Below, in pieces: positions 7,762-11,306 of a DNA stretch of 11,306 nt. Under the pieces are notes generated by a model, which did not search any database, was not told the origin of the DNA, and saw nothing but the letters and a program-made list of their open reading frames with translations. Source of the stretch: an uncultured beta proteobacterium (GTDB taxonomy: Bacteria > Pseudomonadota > Gammaproteobacteria > Burkholderiales > Burkholderiaceae); the NCBI GenBank assembly GCA_903909925.1, contig CAIVXR010000259.1:1-11306 (forward strand). Reading direction: 5' to 3'. The position numbers and the translations under genes were made by a program. Position 1 is the first letter of the stretch. Each line of letters starts with the position of its first letter.

Positions 7762-7772
7762 ATCAACAATCC

Positions 7773-8957
7773 TTACATCTTAATAACATCTAAAACTGTT
7801 TTCTTCTTATCTTTAAAGTCATATAAGGTAATGACACCCTCTTTCATATCGCCTTTATTGTCAAAGGCGATATTACCAACCAAGCCATTCATCTTAGTGT
7901 CTGGCATGGCTGCGAGAATCTTTGCTGGATCAGCAGAGTTTGCACGCTTCATTGAATCCACGAGGACATAAACCGCATCATAGGTAAATGGGGCATAGAT
8001 CTGTACGTCCGCATTGAAGCGCTCTTTATAACGTTTCTGGAAATCAGCTCCTTGTGCCATTTTGGACAGAGCCATACCAGCCTCTGAGCAAGTCACATTG
8101 ACCACAGCCTCACCAGCTAACTCTGCAAGCTTCTCGGTACACATACCATCACCACCAACCACTTTAGCTTTGATGCCAAGCTCTGCAGCTTGCTTGGTTA
8201 ATGGACCACCAGTGGCATCCATACCGCCATACATAATTACATCAGGTTTCTTAGCTTTTACTTTAGTCAAAATGGCTTTGAAGTCTGTCGCTTTGTTATT
8301 GCTTGCTTCGCGAGCAACTACTTTCACGCCAGCAGCTTTAATCGTTTTTTCAAACTCATCTGCCAAGCCTTTGCCATACTGAGTAGAGTCATCGATGATG
8401 GCAACAGTTTTGGCTTTTAAGGTATTCACAACATAATTAGCCAATGCTGGGCCTTGTTGTGCATCAGTGGCAACTAAACGATAGGTAGTTTTAAAGCCCT
8501 GATTTGTAAAGTCAGGATTGGTCGCAGAGGGAGAGACCTGTGTAATCCCAGCATCACTATAGATTTTGGAGGCTGGAATACTAGTTCCAGAATTCAGGTG
8601 GCCAACTACACCAACAACCTTAGCATCTACCAATTTCTGCGCTACTTGGGTGGCAGTCTTAGGATCTTCAGCATCATCCTCAGGCACTAAAGTTAATACA
8701 ACTTTTTTACCATCAATTGTTAAGCCACTTTTATTGATCTCTTCAATTGCTAGGCGCGCACCATTTTCATTATCTTTACCTAAGTGTGCAATTGGGCCAG
8801 TCAAAGGAGCGACGTGCCCGATCTTCACTTCCACTCCATCAGCTGGAGTAGCAGCAGTCTTATCGCCGCCCTTGCCGCAGCCAAACAAAACTAAGGTAGC
8901 AACCGCTGCAATAGCACTTTTCATAAACATCGCTTTTGACACTTTTACATTAATCAT
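7773..8957 (-). CDS. livK: Branched-chain amino acid ABC transporter substrate-binding protein, probable lipoprotein
   Basis: A 394-residue extracytoplasmic binding protein (periplasmic binding protein fold type I, LivJ/LivK family) that delivers Leu/Ile/Val or related ligands to LivHM. The N-terminus has lysines, a hydrophobic stretch (about 14-25) and a lipobox-like LFGC with Cys27, followed by a polar GKGGDKT linker. Export with lipid anchoring is therefore predicted, rather than the free periplasmic form of E. coli LivJ/LivK. The mature part starts VEVKIGHVAPLTGP; the ligand-pocket loop GHLNSGTSIPASKIYSDAG and VSPSATNP near 136-164 match LivJ. The start ATG 8957 is backed by AGAGGAG with six-base spacing. 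It lies 25 bases downstream of ispH and is followed by a strong terminator. Exact specificity (branched-chain amino acids, amides or other small ligands) cannot be read from sequence. Confidence 0.93.
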   Translation of the reverse strand: MINVKVSKAMFMKSAIAAVATLVLFGCGKGGDKTAATPADGVEVKIGHVAPLTGPIAHLGKDNENGARLAIEEINKSGLTIDGKKVVLTLVPEDDAEDPKTATQVAQKLVDAKVVGVVGHLNSGTSIPASKIYSDAGITQVSPSATNPDFTNQGFKTTYRLVATDAQQGPALANYVVNTLKAKTVAIIDDSTQYGKGLADEFEKTIKAAGVKVVAREASNNKATDFKAILTKVKAKKPDVIMYGGMDATGGPLTKQAAELGIKAKVVGGDGMCTEKLAELAGEAVVNVTCSEAGMALSKMAQGADFQKRYKERFNADVQIYAPFTYDAVYVLVDSMKRANSADPAKILAAMPDTKMNGLVGNIAFDNKGDMKEGVITLYDFKDKKKTVLDVIKM

Positions 8958-8963
8958 CTACAG

Positions 8964-8970
8964 CTCCTCT
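8964..8970 (-). promoter_or_regulatory. livK: Strong ribosome binding site of livK
   Basis: On the minus strand AGAGGAG sits six bases before the livK ATG at 8957. It is the best-placed ribosome binding site of the liv cluster and fits the need for abundant binding protein. livH, by contrast, has no clear site. Confidence 0.75.
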
Positions 8971-8982
8971 GATATGAATACT

Positions 8983-9924
8983 TCAGCCAACTAAATTTTT
9001 CGGTAGTGAGAATGTCACATCTTCCACTACGCCATCCAATGCACGAACTTGGCGTGGTCCAAATTCTAGAATGCGGGCCACGATCGATTGAGCCAAACTC
9101 TCCGGTGCGGATGCACCCGCAGTTAAGCCAATGCGCTTTTTACCTACAAACCATTCTGGCTTCAGCTGTTCAGGGGCATCCACCATGTAAGAGGGGACAC
9201 CCAATTTTTCAGATAATTCACGCAAGCGATTCGAGTTCGAGCTCGCCGCACTTCCCACCACAATGACCACCTCGACTTGAGGTGCCATAAATTTCACCGC
9301 ATCTTGGCGATTCTGAGTGGCATAACAAATATCTTGCTTGCGTGGCTGAACAATACTGGGGAATTTTTTAGTGAGGGCTTCAACAATTTCTTTGGTCTCA
9401 TCGATCGATAAAGTTGTTTGCGTTACAAAAGCAATTTTTTCATCGTTTGCGAAAGATAATTTATCGATATCGGCAACTTTTTCAATTAAGAAAAGTCCTC
9501 CATCTACTTGCCCCATAGTTCCCTCAACCTCGGGGTGTCCGGCATGACCAATCATCAAAATAGTAAAGCCCTCTTTGGACATCTTGACTACTTCGAGATG
9601 TACTTTAGTCACCAATGGGCAAGTAGCGTCATAAACCTGCAGGCCGCGCGCTTGAGCATCTTTACGCACTTCTTGAGATACACCATGAGCACTAAAGACA
9701 ACGATTCCACCTTTAGGAACCTCTTGCAAGTCTTCTACAAATACTGCGCCCTTTTCGCGCAATTCATTCACAACATAAGCATTGTGAACAATCTCATGGC
9801 GCACATAAATCGGCGCCCCAAAACGTGTCAGAGCTTCATTCACGATATTGATAGCACGGTCTACTCCCGCACAAAAACCGCGGGGCTGTGCCATCAAAAT
9901 TTCAGGGTTATCTGGATTACTCAT
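8983..9924 (-). CDS. ispH: 4-hydroxy-3-methylbut-2-enyl diphosphate reductase
   Basis: A 313-residue cytoplasmic [4Fe-4S] enzyme (LytB) that converts HMBPP to isopentenyl and dimethylallyl diphosphate, the last step of the MEP pathway. The three cluster cysteines are Cys18 (PRGFCAGV), Cys102 (DATCPLV) and Cys200 (DICYATQ). The substrate-pocket residues match E. coli: His47 in HEIVHNAYV, His80 in FSAHGVS, and His130 with catalytic Glu132 in GHPEVEGT. The late SSNSNRL segment binds the diphosphate in characterised enzymes. The length is normal. It starts three bases after the fkpB stop codon, the same fkpB-ispH pairing as in E. coli, and is followed after 25 bases by livK with no terminator between. 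No strong ribosome binding site is visible, so coupling to fkpB translation is likely. Confidence 0.97.
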   Translation of the reverse strand: MSNPDNPEILMAQPRGFCAGVDRAINIVNEALTRFGAPIYVRHEIVHNAYVVNELREKGAVFVEDLQEVPKGGIVVFSAHGVSQEVRKDAQARGLQVYDATCPLVTKVHLEVVKMSKEGFTILMIGHAGHPEVEGTMGQVDGGLFLIEKVADIDKLSFANDEKIAFVTQTTLSIDETKEIVEALTKKFPSIVQPRKQDICYATQNRQDAVKFMAPQVEVVIVVGSAASSNSNRLRELSEKLGVPSYMVDAPEQLKPEWFVGKKRIGLTAGASAPESLAQSIVARILEFGPRQVRALDGVVEDVTFSLPKNLVG

Positions 9925-9927
9925 CTG

Positions 9928-10374
9928 TTAAAGAATAGCAACAATTTCTGCTTCGAAAGTAATAGGTCTCCCAGCCAAAGGATGATTGAAGTCAAACCAT
10001 GCCCCCTTTTCATCAATCGACTGCAAAACGCCTGCATATTGAGCGCCGCCTGGTGCATTAAATTCAATCACATCGCCCGGGTTAAATTCTACGTCCTCCG
10101 CGCGACCCTCTTTCAAAGCCTTCAAAGAAACCCATTGAACCAAATCTTCTTTGCGCTCGCCAAAACTTTCTTCGGGTGGCAATAAGGCACTTTTTTTCTC
10201 ACCCAACCCAAGTCCAATTAATACTTTTTCAAAGCAAGGAGCAAATTGTCCAGAACCCATCAGAACCGTCGCAGGTCGATCAACAAAAGTATTGATGTAA
10301 TCCTCCCCATTGGGCAAAGTGAGCCGGTAATTGAGTGTCAGGTAGGAGTTAGGCAAAACAGTAAGCAGAGTCAT
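9928..10374 (-). CDS. fkpB: FKBP-type peptidyl-prolyl cis-trans isomerase FkpB (SlpA)
   Basis: A 148-residue cytoplasmic SlpA-type FKBP that isomerises Xaa-Pro bonds and can act as a chaperone. The split FKBP core is visible: the N-terminal strand and FVDRPATVLMGSGQFAPCFEK (from about 30), GLGLGEKKSALLPPEESFGE at 54-73, then an inserted flap (about 75-125) and the diagnostic DFNHPLAGRPITF at 128-140. E. coli FkpB is 149 residues with the same DFNHPLAG. ATG 10374 is chosen; the frame continues to a GTG at 10410, but the extra arginine-rich residues are not family-like and would run past the radC start on the other strand. A TACAAT box is only six bases upstream of the ATG and no ribosome binding site is present. 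It heads the fkpB-ispH-liv run. Confidence 0.92.
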   Translation of the reverse strand: MTLLTVLPNSYLTLNYRLTLPNGEDYINTFVDRPATVLMGSGQFAPCFEKVLIGLGLGEKKSALLPPEESFGERKEDLVQWVSLKALKEGRAEDVEFNPGDVIEFNAPGGAQYAGVLQSIDEKGAWFDFNHPLAGRPITFEAEIVAIL

Positions 10375-10380
10375 AAGGTA

Positions 10381-10386
10381 ATTGTA
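10381..10386 (-). promoter_or_regulatory. fkpB: Possible -10 box (TACAAT) of fkpB, suggesting a leaderless message
   Basis: On the minus strand TACAAT is followed by six bases and then the fkpB ATG, so a transcript from this box would begin at or next to the start codon. No convincing -35 is seen at the usual distance (the hexamer there is GTGCAC), so the call is tentative. Confidence 0.35.
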
Positions 10387-10404
10387 TCTAGGCCTGCGCC
10401 GGCT

Positions 10405-11097
10405 GTGCACTCTCCGATTACTGACTGGCCCAAAAATGAACAGCCCCGTGAGAAGCTTCGGATTTTTGGTGCTGCCGCACTTTCAGATGCGGAGCTTCTA
10501 GCCATCTTTTTACGGGTTGGCGTCAAAGGTAAAAGTGCAGTGGCCCTAGCCCAAGATCTTCTGCATCATTTTGGCAGCCTGCCCCGCCTCCTGGGATGCA
10601 GTCGCAAAGAGCTCACCCAGATTCATGGAATGGGGCTATCCAAATGGTCTCAAATCCAAGCTGCATACGAGCTAGTGAAACGCAGTCTTGAGGAAGGACT
10701 GGCCCAAGACTCTATCTTTTCCTCGCCAAGCCATGTCAGAGAGTTTCTGCAGGCCAAAATTGGCCGTCTGCCACATGAGGTATTCCTATGCCTCTATCTC
10801 GATTCCAGACTACATCTCATTGAGTGCCAGGAGCTATTTAGAGGGTCTATTACCCATACAGCCGTCTACCCTCGAGAAATTCTGAAGGAGGCTCTCTCCA
10901 GAAATGCCAGCGCCCTGATCGTGGCGCACAACCACCCTAGCGGTAACCCTTTACCAAGCAATTCAGATCAAGAACTAACAAGGACCTTGCAAAGTGCGCT
11001 GCAATTAGTGGATATCGCCCTTTTAGATCACTGTATTGTTAGCGGCAGTGGTTTCTTCTCTTTTTCGGACTCTGGCCTTATGAATATTGCTAATTAA
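10405..11097 (+). CDS. radC: RadC family (JAB/MPN+ domain) protein
   Basis: A 230-residue protein of the RadC/YicR family; the original DNA-repair assignment is disputed and the biochemical role is uncertain. The family start PITDWPKNEQPREKL is followed by GAAALSDAELLAIFLR, a helix-hairpin-helix-like segment IHGMGLSKWSQIQAAYEL at about 73-90, and the C-terminal JAB/MPN+ metalloprotease-like domain. Its metal-site residues are His175, His177 and Asp188 within AHNHPSGNP and SNSDQEL. The open frame extends left to a TTG at 10246 but would then overlap fkpB; GTG 10405 is the only sensible start and gives a normal length. It has no recognisable ribosome binding site. It diverges from fkpB over 30 bases and precedes rpmB, as in many proteobacteria. 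Confidence 0.92.
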   Translation: MHSPITDWPKNEQPREKLRIFGAAALSDAELLAIFLRVGVKGKSAVALAQDLLHHFGSLPRLLGCSRKELTQIHGMGLSKWSQIQAAYELVKRSLEEGLAQDSIFSSPSHVREFLQAKIGRLPHEVFLCLYLDSRLHLIECQELFRGSITHTAVYPREILKEALSRNASALIVAHNHPSGNPLPSNSDQELTRTLQSALQLVDIALLDHCIVSGSGFFSFSDSGLMNIAN

Positions 11098-11204
11098 TGA
11101 TAGTGAATACTAACTTATTCTGAATTTTTCAGCTTTTCTACCCATTTTTCTGTCTTGGGCATGATGCCAAAGCCATTTAGGACTAGCCCAAAATAGGCTG
11201 AGAC

Positions 11205-11213
11205 TGATACAAT
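11205..11213 (+). promoter_or_regulatory. rpmB: Extended -10 promoter candidate for rpmB
   Basis: TGATACAAT combines the TGn extension with a five-of-six -10 hexamer (TACAAT). It would start transcription near 11220, about 25 bases before the rpmB ATG. No TTGACA-like -35 is present at 16-18 bases, which extended -10 promoters can tolerate. Confidence 0.55.
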
Positions 11214-11233
11214 CTTCTTTTTTCGCAATTAAT

Positions 11234-11237
11234 GGAG
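11234..11237 (+). promoter_or_regulatory. rpmB: Ribosome binding site of rpmB
   Basis: GGAG sits seven bases before ATG 11245. An out-of-frame ATG at 11240 lies only two bases after it, so the site selects the ATG at 11245. Confidence 0.7.
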
Positions 11238-11244
11238 TTATGTC

Positions 11245-11306
11245 ATGGCAAAAGTTTGCCAAGTCACTGGGAAGAAGCCGATGGTTGGCAACAATGTATC
11301 CCATGC
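11245..11306 (+). CDS. rpmB: 50S ribosomal protein L28 (bL28), N-terminal part, cut by the window end
   Basis: Only 20 full codons are present. They encode MAKVCQVTGKKPMVGNNVSH and then an alanine codon begun by GC, which is the conserved L28 N-terminus (VCQVTGK, GNNVSHA). L28 is a structural protein of the large ribosomal subunit, and rpmB is normally followed by rpmG. The start is fixed by the GGAG site and by family alignment. The position after radC is the same as in E. coli. Confidence 0.93.
   Translation, partial: MAKVCQVTGKKPMVGNNVSH

Larger units (their letters stand above)
11098..11244 (+). other. radC-rpmB intergenic region with weak inverted repeats
   Basis: This 147-base AT-rich gap holds a 5-bp hairpin (CTGAA 11120-11124 / TTCAG 11128-11132) followed by CTTTTC, which is at best a weak terminator for radC. 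TTGGGC (11155-11160) can pair with GCCCAA (11186-11191), and a nearly palindromic CTTGGGCAT/ATGCCAAAG lies at 11154-11172. I see no start codon with a credible coding frame here. The right half carries the rpmB promoter and ribosome binding site. Confidence 0.5.

Noticed and set aside
7701..7769. N-terminal extension of livH by 23 residues to an ATG at 7769
   Set aside because: It would translate through the terminator hairpin and gives polar residues not seen at LivH N-termini; ATG 7700 yields the standard family start.
8566..8994. 142-codon open frame antisense to livK
   Set aside because: Low-complexity Ala/Ser/Thr/Pro-rich translation mirroring the livK codons, with no ribosome binding site; shadow frame.
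9508..10185. 225-codon open frame on the plus strand opposite ispH and fkpB
   Set aside because: No recognisable domain, and it lies antisense to two highly conserved genes with intact motifs; it is a shadow frame.
10246..10404. Long 5' extension of radC to a TTG at 10246
   Set aside because: It overlaps fkpB on the opposite strand and adds about 53 residues unlike RadC; the family-type sequence begins just after GTG 10405.
11110..11304. 64-codon minus-strand open frame over the rpmB start
   Set aside because: It covers the promoter and conserved first codons of rpmB, and its translation resembles no known protein.
1..11306. CRISPR arrays, insertion sequences, phage, toxin-antitoxin or defence genes, tRNA genes
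   Set aside because: Reading both strands gave no direct repeat arrays, transposase motifs or tRNA-like segments; nearly every base is accounted for by conserved housekeeping genes.

Overview
The window looks like ordinary chromosomal DNA of a betaproteobacterium in the Burkholderiaceae, most like Polynucleobacter. This rests on the moderate GC content, the betaproteobacterial character of the GlnRS, IspH, RadC and L28 proteins, the fkpB-ispH pairing and the radC-rpmB order. The genus is an inference from protein resemblance and is not proven here. Coding density is very high: neighbours overlap or lie within tens of bases of each other, and no insertion sequence, phage gene, CRISPR array, tRNA or rRNA was seen.

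Left part (1-4173): the 3' end of glnS (+) runs 20 bases into an oppositely oriented atypical short-chain dehydrogenase gene (-). That gene diverges from a gene for a ferredoxin-type [2Fe-2S]/FAD/NAD(P)H reductase of the AscD/DdhD type (+). A class-III PLP aminotransferase gene, best called argD (+), follows and converges on the next block.

Central block (4198-10374, all minus strand; transcription order is right to left): fkpB (FKBP-type prolyl isomerase), ispH (last step of the MEP isoprenoid pathway), then a complete branched-chain amino acid ABC importer. The importer genes are livK (binding protein with a lipobox), livH and livM (permeases), and livG and livF (ATPases). livH-livM-livG-livF overlap one another. 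livK is separated from livH by a perfect 13-bp GC-rich hairpin with a U-tract. This fits partial termination that would yield more binding protein than membrane components. LivK would capture leucine, isoleucine, valine or related ligands outside the inner membrane, LivHM would form the channel and LivGF would power it.

Right end (10405-11306): radC (+) diverges from fkpB across about 30 bases. It is followed by a 147-base leader region with an extended -10 promoter candidate and the first 20 codons of rpmB (ribosomal protein L28), cut by the window edge.

I found no convincing undescribed system. The points worth a second look are modest: the livK/livH terminator, the lipidated binding protein, the orphan ferredoxin reductase, unusual translation-start contexts (livM, fkpB, radC) and the lack of space for terminators at the convergent gene ends.
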